The notes below the pieces were generated by a model. The model saw nothing but the letters and a program-made list of their open reading frames with translations, ran no database searches and was not told where the DNA came from. Shown here piece after piece: positions 1-11,691 of a stretch of DNA of 64,000 nucleotides. Every line of letters begins with the position of its first letter. The first letter of the stretch is position 1. Position numbers and translations under genes: made by a program. The stretch lies in the NCBI GenBank assembly GCA_023213395.1, contig CM041465.1, positions 40,431,741-40,495,740 of the forward strand, written 5' to 3'. This DNA comes from Cycas panzhihuaensis. Lineage: Eukaryota > Cycadophyta.

Positions 1-519
1 AGGAACTTCTTTCAGTATGAGTTCCACCTACCACCCATAAACTGATTAATAATTTAAAGTTTTAAATAAAACCCTAGAAATATATTTATATTATTTTTCA
101 TATAAACACCAATATAAGCAGACCTCCTTTCCCCTTATAGTTGAATATTAGTATAATTCCTCATACCATTCTATGATCGATATGTCCCTTTTTCTAGCAC
201 TATACAAGTATATAGCCCTCTCCCACCATACCTTCATCATAAACCTCTATACGATTATCATCTAATAAATTCTCTAGGATATGGACCTTATTATATCTAC
301 CTTTAAATAAAATCTTATCATTGCTTATAATTGTATGAAGTAACTCATTGACCACCATTAGTTTGATCACTTTTTTTTTAGTGGTAATTTAGCCTTCCTC
401 CATATCCAACCTTATAAACAAAACTCCCTAAGTATCAAAAAATCCAAAAGTTGAGTCCTTATTTTTATGGACCTTAGTACATCCTTTAATGAATTGGAGA
501 AGTTTCTTATGCTCTTGAC
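1..519. other. AT-rich stretch without recognisable gene
   Basis: All frames are full of stops. Because a chromovirus integrase tail starts near 520 on the plus strand, this stretch is probably the decayed upstream part of the same integrase, but I could not align any residues to that domain. Confidence 0.3.
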
Positions 520-770
520 CTTCCTCTTGATTGAAAATTTTATAATGTTTTTCATGTGTCTTACCTTAAGCAACATCTCAACTAAAATATCACCTCTTAA
601 ACTATAATTCCCATTAATTTTTATGAATAAACCCTTACGATTTTATCAAGTTATATTCTCTCTAGTCAATAAAGTCACCTTTGTAATCAAGTCATCATAG
701 AACACTAAATATAATGGGTTGGTTACTCTAAGGATGAATCCACTTAGAAATCTGATGACTTCATTTATTA
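520..770 (+). pseudogene. Chromovirus integrase C-terminus and chromodomain remnant
   Basis: Translation near 540-600 gives NVFHVSYLKQ followed by TSxTIIP. This aligns residue by residue with the integrase tail of element D in this window (NVFHVSCLKK...TSxTIVP, about 52555-52620). About 25 codons further, a frame reads IIEHxIxWVGYSKDEST, the pattern of a chromodomain (E-Y-L-V-x-W-x-G-Y-S-x-x-x-x-T-W). Several stops interrupt it. In intact chromoviruses this domain binds histone marks and steers integration. The fragment is the 3' end of a plus-strand Ty3/gypsy element whose 5' part lies outside the window. Identification rests mainly on comparison with D. Confidence 0.55.
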
Positions 771-804
771 GCATCTACATCTACTTCATTTTGGGGATTG
801 ATCA

Positions 805-1150
805 TCCAAGGGAAGGGGACCTAATACATAACTAACTTGACCATGGAACCTCACTACTTGCACATATGATTATGGGACCTAACTATTTGTGCTAACTCTT
901 AATATTTATTTAGGAGTTGTTTATCTTCATTAATAACATTTTAGGCATGAGGCCTTCATTGTATATATAAGATCTTGTTGAATATTAGAGTGTGTATTTT
1001 AATAAATTTATTATATTTGGGCATACTACAATGCTATCTTTTAGTAATTATTTTGTGTTTAGTTATCTTTGATGAATAATAAAGCTTTATTTTTATTATT
1101 CCTTCTATCTTGCTCTTTTATGATATATTTTGTAGTAGCTTATGGTAAGG
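805..1150 (+). repeat. Possible 3' LTR of the chromovirus remnant
   Basis: A purine run AAGGGAAGGGGA at about 808-819 follows the chromodomain remnant, as a polypurine tract would. Downstream are a TATA-like TATATATAAG near 962 and an AATAAAG near 1077, as expected inside an LTR. No second copy exists in the window, so the LTR ends are guesses. Confidence 0.3.
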
Positions 1151-1780
1151 ATTCAGAGTAAGATTGTTCTAAGGTAGTACACCTTATTCTTAGAGTTAGT
1201 TAATTCAAGAATTGAGTGGTAGATTAGTTTCCAAAAAAAGTTGCAAGAGTTACCTTATGTAGAATCATCGATAGAGGTAACACATGAATTTTCTTATATC
1301 TCATAGGATAAGGGGTTAAAGAATATTCATAAGCTACTCTTATTATAACATATTCATATAATTGTAGCATTTTTTTTTGTTTATTTAGGTAATAAATCAT
1401 GTATAAGAAATACTTCTTAAATAACTAGTGATTACAAAAATTAGTTACTCATGTATTTTGATAGACGGTTGTTTAATATCAACATCAATAAATTTGGTTT
1501 ATTAATGAGTTATTGAGTTTATTTTACATATTACAAGTGGAAGATATAAAATTATCACTAAGAGACTTCATATTTTATAATGAGTTATGAGTCATTTAAT
1601 GGTGATTTACAAGTAGTAATGTGATGTGATGTGTTAATAATATTTATAAAAGAACAAACATGGTGAATACAAGTTCGATAGTTGAAATTTACAAGTGACA
1701 GAGATGATACAAAAATACATGATGAGTAAGTGATCTAATATAAAGATAGAGATATTAAAGAATTTCATAAATTAAACATT
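1151..1780. other. AT-rich stretch, nothing recognised
   Basis: No reading frame longer than a few dozen codons and no domain recognised on either strand. If the block at 1790-2524 is a 3' LTR, this would be the rotted 3' interior of that element, but I see no RNase H residues. Confidence 0.3.
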
Positions 1781-2537
1781 AAGGAGGAGTGTTAAAATAT
1801 TACATTTTATAATAATCAATGTAATGTTTAAGTAGTAGATAAATCATCATTAATTGATGTAAAAATGTTCTCACATATGATTTTATTGGTTAGTGCATTA
1901 ATACATAATTATTGGATGATAATAAGTTGACACAACTATATAAAAGAAATTCATGTTATAAGAAAAATCAAATCATTTAGTCCTTATGAGGTGAGGCTAG
2001 ATGACTCACCATGAGGATTATTGATTATCATTCATTAATATGAGATTTCATATATATTTAGAGGAGGTGACACAACTATATAAAGGAAATGCATATTATA
2101 AGAAAAATTAGATCACTTAGTCTTTATGAGGATATATGACTCATCAGGAGGATTATTAATTATCATTCATTAATATGAGATTTCATATATATTTCAAGGT
2201 AATTTTTACTATTAATGGGTTTTTCATGTTAAATATAATGTTACATATATGATTACATGATTGGCTTATTACCTTTACATTACCTTATTAATTTATTATA
2301 TTTATTATATCATTAAGTAATCGTGTGATTACGCTTATCTACTTACTTGATTATATAAGTTATTATTAGAATATTAACATAGTATGATAACATATACCAA
2401 AGATTTTATATAAGTCATTTTATAAATTTTAATAAAGTTTTGTAGTGGTTTTGTTTGATATCAAATATAGTATTTTATTTATTTATATTTTATTTTATTA
2501 TTTTTTTTTTAGTTAAAATATAATATGGTATCATAGA
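1781..2537 (+). repeat. LTR-like block with PPT-like left edge and PBS-like right edge
   Basis: AAGGAGGAG at 1781-1789 is immediately followed by TGTTAAAATATTAC, the usual copia polypurine tract plus LTR start. At 2526-2537 TGGTATCATAGA resembles the complement of initiator tRNA-Met that normally follows a 5' LTR. An LTR with a PPT on its left and a PBS on its right would be shared by two tandem elements, or one edge is coincidental. No partner LTR was found in the window. Confidence 0.35.
1929..2194. repeat. Tandem duplication, about 130-bp unit, two copies
   Basis: Copy 1 runs 1929-2060 and copy 2 runs 2069-2194. Both start GACACAACTATATAAA and end GAGATTTCATATATATTT, with scattered substitutions and a short deletion in copy 2. 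The start-to-start distance is 140 bp. The duplication lies inside the LTR-like block and includes a TATATAAA box, so it may have doubled a promoter segment. Confidence 0.85.
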
Positions 2538-3287
2538 TATGTAAAATTTTAATACATATCTTATTTGCATAAAATTATTTACAAGTTAATGTTTACATGT
2601 GAGATAAAATTTTAATAAAAATGAGAGAGTGGTTTAACATTATACCTCTTGGAAAGGTTAAAGGTGATCCTAAAAATAAAAATATTAATTAATGAGATTT
2701 ATATCTATGATACTATTGAAAAAACTAGGTCCCAATAACTAGAAACTGCCACCAAGATTTAAACTATTTTGCAACTAGTTATAAAAATTAAAGATGAAAT
2801 TTAACATGTAAGTTTTTAAACCAAAGATAATATAATAAGTAAATCAGAAAGCCAAAACATCACATATATACGAGATATAATATGATAAAATCTTAATAGT
2901 ATGCTAGGGAAACATCCACATAGGAAATATATCAATCTTTATTATCTAAGAATGGAGGAATGTACATAATCTACAGTAGAATACTTACAACAGTAACAAC
3001 CAGCCATCTCTTCTCAATATAGTATGTCCAATACATCGAATACCATTAAGATAATGAAAAAACGTCCTAAATTGGCCTATATGAGAGAGTCATGTAAGGC
3101 ATAAATCTTGACCATAAAATTTAGAGTATTTTTAATGAATGACCATAATTCTCTTTACAAATTAGGATGTTTTATAGTGCTAGCTTTTTAGATTGGGGGT
3201 TAACGCCTCCAAACCCTTATTTATAGGGTGGGGTTCTGGCTCTTCTCGTACCCCCCAACTAAAGGGGGCTCTTGCCCCCCTTGGATA
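2538..3287. other. Non-coding flank, target of element J
   Basis: No reading frame or domain recognised. The last 100 bases before J are unusually GC-rich for this window, with runs such as CCCCCCAACT and AAAGGGGGCT near 3251-3280 that could pair with each other. Confidence 0.35.
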
Positions 3288-3584
3288 TGAAAAGGGTTAA
3301 TGATACAAGGTCATTATATTAGTTGATTATTTCGAAAAAGGGTCTTAAGTGAACTTTAAATTAGATCACTTAAGTGAAATGCACTTTCATGTGTATTATG
3401 TATAATTTCATTTCACCTAACTCTAATGCTCCCTCTCTTAATATAAAAGTAAAAGCTCAATAGAGGAGATTCATTCTTACCTCCCTATTTTGTAAGAGCT
3501 ACTTTCTTTCTCTCAAGTCTCTCTTACTCCCATGCTTTCCTTTGTGTTTAGTGCATGGAGATGAAGGATAGATCTACTCTTTTT
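3288..3584 (+). repeat. J 5' LTR
   Basis: It starts TGAAAAGGGTTAATG and aligns end to end with 7149-7444. The PBS at 3588 fixes its right end. It carries TATAAAAG near 3442, a plausible TATA box. Confidence 0.92.
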
Positions 3585-3586
3585 AT

Positions 3587-4560
3587 ATGGTATCTCGTGG
3601 ATTTGATCTGAGTGTAACTACAAATAATCAAACTCTCTATGTCATTCACCCTCCTTCAAATGTTGTGGTTATGACCAGAATTCTTGATGGTAAACTTTTT
3701 CACCTAACTGGCTCACCATCCTCTAAAGCTAACTATGTTGATGATGAATCTACTTTTACCATAACCCTGACTCCTCAAACGTTGTCCCAAGTAATCCTAT
3801 GGCATATTCATATGAGCCATATTAAAATTGATCATTTAAGAGAACTATAAGACACTCTTCTTAGTTTTTCTAAGTTCCCCTCTAAGCCCTTTAAATGTGA
3901 AGCATGTATTATTGCTAAATCTCAAAGACAACCCTTTCCTCATAATTAGTAGAAATCTAGCCAACCTTTACAGCTTGTACACTTAGATATATGCAGTCCT
4001 ATGCCCATCCCTTCTCTCAAACAAAAATGGTACTATATTACTTTCATTGATGATTTTACCAAGAAAGTATGGGTTACTTTTCTTGCAAAGAAAGATGAAG
4101 CTTTTTCTATGTTTCAAGCTTTTAAGGCCTATGTGGAAAATGAATCTGGATTCAAGATCAAAATACTCAGGACTGACAATGGTGGCGAGTGCACATCCAA
4201 TGAGTTTGAATCATACCTACGTCAATATGGAATCAAACATTTGACCACTGTTGCAAGTACACCCCAACAAAATGGAGTTGTTGAGGGCATGAACAAGACC
4301 ATCATGAATATGGATCATGCTATGTTGGTATATAAGAATGTCCCTATCTATCTTTGGGTTGAGGCTATCTAGACTGTTGTGTATTGCATCAATATTATTA
4401 GTCCCTCCAACCTGGGCCCCTCTCCACATGAAATGTGGTATGGACAAACCCCCTCTATCTCCCACTTTAGAATTTTTAGCTCTACTTGTTATGCTCATAT
4501 TCTAGAGGATCATAGAAATAAGCTCCAAGATAGAGGCATCAAAGACATCTTTATCTAATA
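3587..4560 (+). pseudogene. J GAG_pre-integrase and integrase, broken
   Basis: The first frame (3587-3850) ends in LWHIHMSHIKIDHL, matching the GAG_pre-integrase signature LWH-x-x-x-x-H. A zinc-finger-like CEACII lies near 3898. The integrase core then reads HLDICSP, FIDDFTKKVW, RTDNGGE and QQNGVVEGMNKT, so all three DDE acids are present (Asp near 3983, Asp near 4175, Glu near 4285). Downstream WYGQTPS leads to the usual RDVIF end near 4640. Stops and frameshifts after 3850, near 3947 and after 4372 break the frame. Its start codon lies inside the PBS, so this is not a natural polyprotein start. Confidence 0.88.
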
Positions 4561-5049
4561 CCCTATGGACAAAAAGGGATATAAGGTTTTCATACCTTCA
4601 CAGCGTAAAATCATCATTACTAGAGATGTTATCTTTGTAGAGACTGAAGATCAATTACTCAAACTTGACTCCAAGATGCCTTCATACTGATTTAATGATG
4701 CCATTGAATTTGATGTCCAAATTCTAAAATTTAGAGGGGGAGATGCTAAACAGTTGCTTAAAATCTTGGAATCTGACAATAGAGCCTCGGAGGATACAAG
4801 TTATGACTCCAAGCCAATGTATACACATCCAACACCATTATTTGTGAACAGCTAAGTTGACGAAGGCAAAGCCATAATAAAAGGATCATCTTCTCCAATA
4901 TCTGTGGCTGGCCCATCTTCTCTAGCATCGTCAACTTCCTCTATGCCAAATATTTCACATGATCCTTTTCAGGATCAAAATGAAGATTAAGAGGTTGTGG
5001 AAATGAAAACCTCATTCCCAACTTGAGGTTTTTGTGAAGCCTACCAGCT

Positions 5050-6060
5050 ACACAAGGACACGCGACCAGATGAGGTAGGCAAAACTGGCACTAGAAGTAC
5101 CCATAGAGCAAGGATGTATGAATCACTTTCCGTTGAGCTTAAACCAGCAGAACTGCATCTTGCTTTTAATAAAGAGCCTCTAATGTACCAAGAAGCTATA
5201 AAGCATACAACTTGGAGAAATGCCATGAATGAAGAGTATCAATCTCTTATTAAGAATGGTACATGGAAGCTTGTTGATCTACCACTTCGAAGAAAGGTAG
5301 TTCAAAATAAATGGGTGTTCAAAAATAAGTATAGATCAGATGGCACCCTAGAAAAATACAAGGTGAGGTTGGTAGCAAAAGGATTCATGCAAAGGGAAGG
5401 CATTGACTACACTAAAATCTTTTCTCCTATAACCAAGTGGCCTACAATCAGAACTCTTATAGCCTTGGCTACTCAACAAGGTTGGAAAATCCACCAACTC
5501 GATGTTAAGACCGCATTTCTCAATGGAGACCTTAAAGAAGAAATTTACATGGCTCAGCCAAAAGGATACGAGATTGACGATCATGAGCATAAAGTTTGTA
5601 GGCTCAAAAAGTCCTTATATGGCCTAAAGCAAGCCCCTCGTGCTTGGTTTACCAAGTTGTCTAAAAGAATTAGACAACTTGGATATGAGATTTGTGACTA
5701 TTAGGATATTAATGCAATATTATTCATTAAGTGCCAAAATGATAAAGTCACTTACCTCTTAATTTTTGTGGATGACATACTTATAACGAGGAATAGTGAA
5801 CAGGTAATTAGCCAGTTGAAGAAGGACCTTGCTAAAACTTTTGAATTATCTAACCTCGGGTTAATAAAATATTACTTGGGAATTGAAGTAACTCAAAAGG
5901 ATGGAAAAATCTTTCTCTCCCAAGAAAAATATATCAACGATCTTCTAATAAAGTTTTAGTTAGAAGGTGCTCGACAAGTGGATACACCTATGGAGCCTAA
6001 TATTAAACTCTTAGTTGATGGTGACAATAGGGAGGCAGACGCAACACTCTACAGGTAACT
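5050..6060 (+). pseudogene. J reverse transcriptase (RVT_2), broken
   Basis: The longest open frame (5114-5704, 196 codons) has the copia RT block: W..AM..E..SL..NGTW, NKWVFKNKY, RLVAKGF, DVKTAFLNGDL and SLYGLKQAPRAW. A stop at 5702 is followed in frame by the catalytic FVDDILI at about 5765. The YLGIEV motif follows near 5875. Stops after 5959 end the domain. The catalytic aspartates are present, but the frame cannot make one protein. Confidence 0.92.
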
Positions 6061-6675
6061 TATAGGTAGTCTCATCTATACTACCAACATAAGGCTAGAT
6101 ATTACACACTCTGTCAGCATTCTTGCAAGATTTATAATAAATCCTAAGCAGAATCATTGGAAAGCTGCAATATGAGTGTTGAGGCTAAAGACGACTAGCA
6201 AATATGGTCTATTGTATGAACCTAATGCAGAATTTAAACTTTATGCATACATAGACTCAGACTTTGCCAGAGATAAAGACACAAGAAGATCTACGTTTGG
6301 GTATGTAACATTTCTTGGAACAGCACCAATATCATGGATATCCAGATGGCAGAAGACAGTTGTAAACTCAACTATCAAAGCTGAGTACATTGCTGCTTCT
6401 GAGACAAGTAAGGAGGTGATATGGCTTAGAAAATTATTGAATACATTAAATGCCACCCAAATAAGTTCTACTAGCTTACATGTAGATAATCAATCTACAA
6501 TTCAGATGGCTAAAAATCCTGTATTTCATTATCATACCAAATATATAAGTACAAAAGTCAACAGGATTAGAGAACTAGTTCATGATGGCACAATTCAACT
6601 AGAGTACTACCCCACAGCAGATCAAGTGGCTAATATCTTTACCAAACCACTGAAGAGGGTGAAGTTTGAATAGTT
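6061..6675 (+). pseudogene. J RNase H
   Basis: Frame 6176-6673 reads AYIDSDFARDKDTRRSTFGY, ISWISRWQKTV, STIKAEYIAASETSKEVIWL, LHVDNQSTIQMAKNP and HTKYIS, the ordered signature of copia RNase H, with the DSD, E and D catalytic acids visible. It ends ADQVANIFTKPL, as usual just before the 3' untranslated part. Confidence 0.92.
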
Positions 6676-6745
6676 CTGAAAGTAACTCAGCTTTAGGGCC
6701 TCTATCTCTGATTGCTTGAAGGAGATGATAATAGGACCATCATAC

Positions 6746-6845
6746 TCTGTCTCATTCGTGGAAACCCCTTGTGGGCATGGAAGGACAAGAGTAAGTCTCT
6801 GCTCTATCCCATTTGTGAAAACCCCATATGGGCATGAAAGGATAA
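6746..6845 (+). repeat. Two imperfect 47-50 bp tandem repeats in J 3' leader
   Basis: CTCATTCGTGGAAACCCCTT at 6751 and CCCATTTGTGAAAACCCCAT at 6808 begin two related units that both continue with GGGCATG and an AAGGA purine run. They lie between RNase H and the 3' LTR. Confidence 0.7.
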
Positions 6846-7148
6846 GGGTTGTATCATTTTGGAAAATTAGAACTTGTTAAAACTTGAAAGGTCATGGGGG
6901 ATGACCAAATGGTATATGGAGACTCAGTAGATTTTAGCTATAAAATTCATTATACCGATTGGATATCTAGATACATTTAAAGAGCCACCTGAGCCAGGTT
7001 AGTAGATTAGAAAACTTGTGGGTTTTCTTCCCCATGAGGGTTTCCCACAAAAGTGTCATAGTAGTTTGCTTTATAAGAGGCTCAAATGAAGACCCCATAG
7101 GATAGAATAAAGTAGGATGAAATGACCTTTTATCATTAAGAGGAAGAT

Positions 7149-7444
7149 TGAAAAGGGTTAATGACACAAGGTCATTACATTAGTTAATTATTGTGAAAAA
7201 GGGTCTTAAGTGAACTTTAAATTAGATCACTTAAGTGAAATGCACTTTCATGTACATTATGTATAATTTCATTTCACCTAACTCCAATGCTCCCTCTCTC
7301 AATATAAAAGTAAAAGCTCAATGCAGGAGATTCATTCTTACCTCCCCATTTTGTGAGAGCTACCTTTTTCTGTCAAGTCTCTCTTTCTCCCATGTTTGCC
7401 TTTGTGTTTAGTGCATGGAGATGAAGGATAGATCTACTCTTTCA
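7149..7444 (+). repeat. J 3' LTR
   Basis: Direct repeat of 3288-3584 with about 20 differences in 296 positions (hand count). It ends CTCTTTCA at 7444 and is preceded by the purine-rich AAGAGGAAGAT. Confidence 0.92.
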
Positions 7445-8924
7445 AGATCCCCCACAAAAGTTTAGGGGAGAAATCGTACTACGAACTTATCAAAATTTTT
7501 GCCTCCAAAACATTATTGTCATATTTTCTAATAGATATAACATAAAGGATGATAAGTAGAATCTCTTATTACTCATGTAACTCAATAGTTTTCCATCCTA
7601 AAATAATATAGTTAAGTAGGGCATATTAAATGAGAAAGTATTAGTTTTTAGAGTTTGGTAGAAAGTAGATATTTTATCAGTCTAAGAACTATATAAGATT
7701 TTTCTTTTTTAAAACTTTTATGATAAAGAGCAATTTCTTTTAGTCAAATGAGGTTATGTTAAGTATTCAACTAGATTTTGAGATGTTTGCAACATTACCA
7801 CCCATACTAATATAATTCTTTTCCTTCCATGTTTAAAAATACATTGAACCCACTTTAGAGGTAATTGAGATTGCAGAATTTATAGATCAATTCTCTAAGA
7901 ATACTTATAATTTATTAACTTTGGTTTCTCACAGTAATAAGGAAGTCTATACTTAATATATTTATCTTATATTTTTATTATGTGCTTAAAGTATTTTTTA
8001 TTTTTATGTTCCTCCATGATATCTTAATACCTACTAATACCCCATTTATTAATCTCCAAATTTTCCTTATACGTTATTCTCTTCATCCTTCCCTAAAAGT
8101 TTAGATTTATTGCCTATGGTTTAAGGGATTCATATCATTTAGTTGATATTTTGTACAATGTTGTTTATTTAAATCATTAAAGTACCCAAGCTTCATGCTA
8201 CTACTTACTTATTGATAATTCTTGAGATCCACTTATAAATGTATGTATTATTTTTTTTATTTTTAACCGTATGTATCTTGATTCTACTATGATTCATCTA
8301 TACCTCATGCTATGTTCTTTACCCAAATGAAAACATAAAAATCTTAAACCTAAAAAATATATATTCTATGACTTGATTTGTAGCATGAAGTATAGGAAGT
8401 AATAAGAAATTTGAAACAACATTTATCTAGAGTTATGTATCAACCCTTTTTTTGACTTTACTATTTCATGTTTCTTAATGGAAATTACCTTAAAGCCTTA
8501 ATATCTAAATTAAAAATTTTTAATATGATAAGACAACTAGAGATTGGGTAGAATTTTAGAAATCATCTTAAGGATTAACAAAGTTATTCTTCTTTCTTTA
8601 ACTGTAACCATATTCATCTATGATATTATTTTATGTTAATTTCTTCCTTCATAATATTGATAAAATTAAAAATGATAGACATCCTTCCAATCTATCAAAT
8701 GTTATATTGGTGGAATTTCTGATACAAGATGTGATATATGCCAATACTAAGATGGTTCAACTTTCCTCAAAGAAGAGAGAGAGTATATATTGTTGATAAT
8801 ATGTTTAATAATACATGTACTTTAGTAATGAATGTTATGACTTTATAAAATAATGTTCATTTCAAATATTTTTTATACCTACACTAGGACAATCATGGTC
8901 TTACTTTTATTTTCCCATGGTTAG
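7445..8924. other. AT-rich flank, possibly intron of the roadblock-like gene
   Basis: No retrotransposon domain recognised. Near 8699-8760 one frame reads VILVEF...YANTKMVQ, which could be an earlier exon of the roadblock-like gene below (roadblock proteins have V-x-V-x-x-E-G then N-x-T-x-x-Q before the next exon), but no good splice donor follows, so this is weak. Confidence 0.3.
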
Positions 8925-9300
8925 TATGCTGCATACATCACCCCTTTATTGATAAAAGCCATAAGCGTGACATCTTATGTGGACCCTAAGGTAATTTTTC
9001 ATCATTTACTTTTCTAAAAGATTTCACCACTATATTATTAATTTTTATTAATTTCATGTTCTATTTATTTATTTATGTTAGTATGGGTTTATTCATTAGA
9101 TGCCATGTAGGATCAAGTTTTTGGTCATTGTACTTTAATGATTTGAATCACTAACTCAATTAATTTTTTTGGCTTCTTATTAAATATCATTACAGGATAA
9201 GATGGACTTGATGAGAATACGAACAAAAATCAATGAAATTATTGTCATTCCAGAAAATAATTATTGTGCAATTATAGTGCAAAATATGGCAAATAACTAA
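8925..9300 (+). CDS. Last two exons of a roadblock/LC7-type dynein light-chain-like gene
   Basis: Exon a (8925-8990, 22 codons) encodes YAAYITPLLIKAISVTSYVD then PK. It is preceded by a pyrimidine-rich acceptor ending TTAG and followed by the donor GTAATT. Exon b (9196-9300, 35 codons with TAA stop) follows the acceptor ATTACAG and encodes DLMRIRTKINEIIVIPENNY and IIVQNM. Together they follow the C-terminal half of roadblock/LC7 proteins: Y-A-x-L, K-A-R-S-x-V, D-x-D-P, D-L-x-x-L-R-I-R-T-K, E-I-x-V-x-P, V-I-Q-N. The family forms dimers on dynein intermediate chains; related folds act in other complexes. Both exons are open and the 205-bp intron has GT-AG ends. Several usually conserved residues differ and upstream exons were not found, so this may be a pseudogene. 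Confidence 0.62.
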
Positions 9301-11077
9301 TCACTTTTTCTCATGGCTAAATATCAAAGATTTCATGCCACAATTTGTGAACAATACAAAATCATCTTGCAAATGGACTTTATCAAAATCTATGTCATCC
9401 CTCATTTGATATTTACCCTAGGTAAATCCTTTCATAATTATGGCTAATCTAGATGTTGATTTCAATGTGGGAATGATTTACTTAACATCAATACATATAA
9501 TGTAGGTACAATGTAAACTAAATATAAGTGGGCATGCTCTCACTTTATAAACTTTGTACTCAAGCATAATGTAAAAAGAAGAAAGAATTTATCAACAAAT
9601 TCATATAACAATCTATGGATCATCAATTAAAGAGTGTAATAACTTTTTTCATTAATATTAAATATGGTGTTGAAGAGAGTATAAGCATGAAATTTATTTC
9701 ATTATGCCTATTTTAAATATTTAACCATACATACATATGCACTCTTTTCCATTAAGAATTGAAACATATTCAATTATATTATAGTACATAAAATCTCCAT
9801 ATGATTTCTATATTCTAAATGAAGATCAATAAAATTTAAAAAATTAGTGTTAAGGTAAGTTAGTAGAGACGATGCTTTTTCTTTACTATTATCCATGCTT
9901 ATGATATGATGGTGATCCATGGTAGTCTTTATGAGTTAAAAGTCTTCTTAGATTTTAGAATTTCTATCATTCTAGTCGATAAAGTGTGATGCTCTAATTT
10001 ATTTTGAAAAGTAGGATCTCACTTATCACTAAAAGGAAAATGATTTGTAATTTAGTTCTTTCATTTAAGTGTATTACTTGCATTTATATAAAAGTATTAT
10101 AAATTTTGATGTTTATGATATTATCAAATAAATAATATAAATGAAAAATATACAATTAAGAGACATAATCATACATATGTATGTGCATAATTAAAGAATG
10201 AAATTTCACCCTAAAGATTATTAAGTTAATAAATGTAGTATTTTACACATCTTAGGTATAGATTATTTTCTATTTATGTTTTAAATGCTTTTATTATAAC
10301 TAGTGTTATACCATATCTAATAGTTTATTATGAATAATATTTGGTTTTATATTAATTTTATATTTCTTTAAAATATATTTGTATTTTGATATGTGTCTCT
10401 CTTTATCTTTGGTATTTCAAAATTTTGTATTTTATGAGCCATGATTTTACTAAATTAGTATACTATTACAAGTTATATTACTTTTTGTGAAATGTATATG
10501 TCAAAATAGGAAATATATATTAATCTAAGTGACCCTCTTTGTGTCAACAAAAATCATCATAATCAAAGAGGTACTTAAGATGTATTCCTAAGAGGAGGGT
10601 AAAGAAATATTTGGTGAAGTAATGGTCTTGAAATAAGCACATAAAAGTCATGACAAGTAAATAATTAATGATTATCATAAAACATGAGTATGGAGTTTTT
10701 TATTTCATTTAAATAAGAAGTGTGGCTTGTTTTAGAATAATCCTCCTAGCCTAAATTATTTATTATGTTTCTATGATTAATTTCATTTGTTAATATATTA
10801 AAACAACTATAGATTTTTTTTTAGGTATTTCTTCTTGTGTGTTCTCATATAATGCGAAATGATCTATAAAAGAATTATTTAAACTCAATATAGAAAATTT
10901 TAAATAAAGTGCATTAAACCTAATGATTTCAAGTCATGATGCATAATATCAAAATTCTATTTTTAACTAAATCTTATCATTTTAAAAGGGTACATATTTA
11001 GTGTGAAGTATTCAAGTTCAATCTAGAAAAGTTTAAATGAAATATATTAAACCTAGTGATTAAGAGGCATACATGCT
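9301..11077. other. AT-rich flank with a diverged 70-bp direct repeat
   Basis: No coding domain recognised. Around 10873-10943 and 11008-11077 two diverged copies share TTAAACTCAATATAGAAAA-like and ATTAAACCTAxTGATT-like blocks. The second copy ends exactly where the H LTR starts. Confidence 0.4.
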
Positions 11078-11691
11078 TATTGACACTAGTGATTGTGTCC
11101 TCTCTAATAAATTTTTGTTATAAAAGGTCTGTGAGAGTTCTATAATCCTATGACATAACAACTAGGGATTAAGACAAATAGTTTCTTCTTCATACTGCTT
11201 TTTGTCTCCTAAATAATGTAAGTTATTATACAATATATGCAATGAATAATATTAAAAGAATGGTGCAGGACTCTGCATTAACATATTATATTTATATTTT
11301 CATTTTGTTGTTTCTCTATTTCAAATAAAAAACTACAAATATAAATGAATATGAGATGAAAAAACAAAAGCAAAGTGTCTAAAATGGCCACCAATCCTAG
11401 CCTAAGAGGATTAAGTTATGCCATTTCCATACAAGTGCTCATGAAGAGCAAAGTAAGTGCTTGTTATAATAACATAAAAAATTTTATCATTCAAGAAAAT
11501 TACATGTTGAATAACATCAAATAACACTTTTTTAAATCGCAAGTGATTCCATGATAAGTTAATAAAATAGATTAACTAAACCAAATATAATTATATTGAT
11601 TTATCAAAAAATGGAGAGCTCATATTTACATCCAACATTAACCGTAAGCTATACTTAATATATGAAATAAATATAAGACTTGGATACCCCA
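11078..11691 (-). repeat. H 3' LTR
   Basis: It aligns along its length with 60564-61147. Shared blocks include TAGTGATTGTG, ACAACAACTAGGGAT or its variant, AATAGTTTCTTCTTCATA, GGATCTGCATTAA-like and ACCACCAATCCT. Divergence is above that of any other pair here. Ends are set by where similarity stops. Confidence 0.82.

Larger units (their letters stand above)
3288..7444 (+). mobile_element. Copia element J, internally deleted
   Basis: A 4.16-kb Ty1/copia element bounded by two direct 296-297 bp LTRs (TG start, CA-like end, about 7% different by hand count). A PBS complementary to initiator tRNA-Met (TGGTATCTCGTG, 3588) follows the left LTR and a purine tract (about 7137-7148) precedes the right one. 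Pol order is GAG_pre-integrase, integrase, reverse transcriptase, RNase H, the copia order. Gag, zinc knuckle and protease are absent: the pre-integrase domain begins directly after the PBS. No matching target duplication was found (GGATA left, AGATC right). Confidence 0.93.

Noticed and set aside
3283-7449. Target duplication for J
   Set aside because: Flanks GGATA and AGATC do not match at 5 bp in register.
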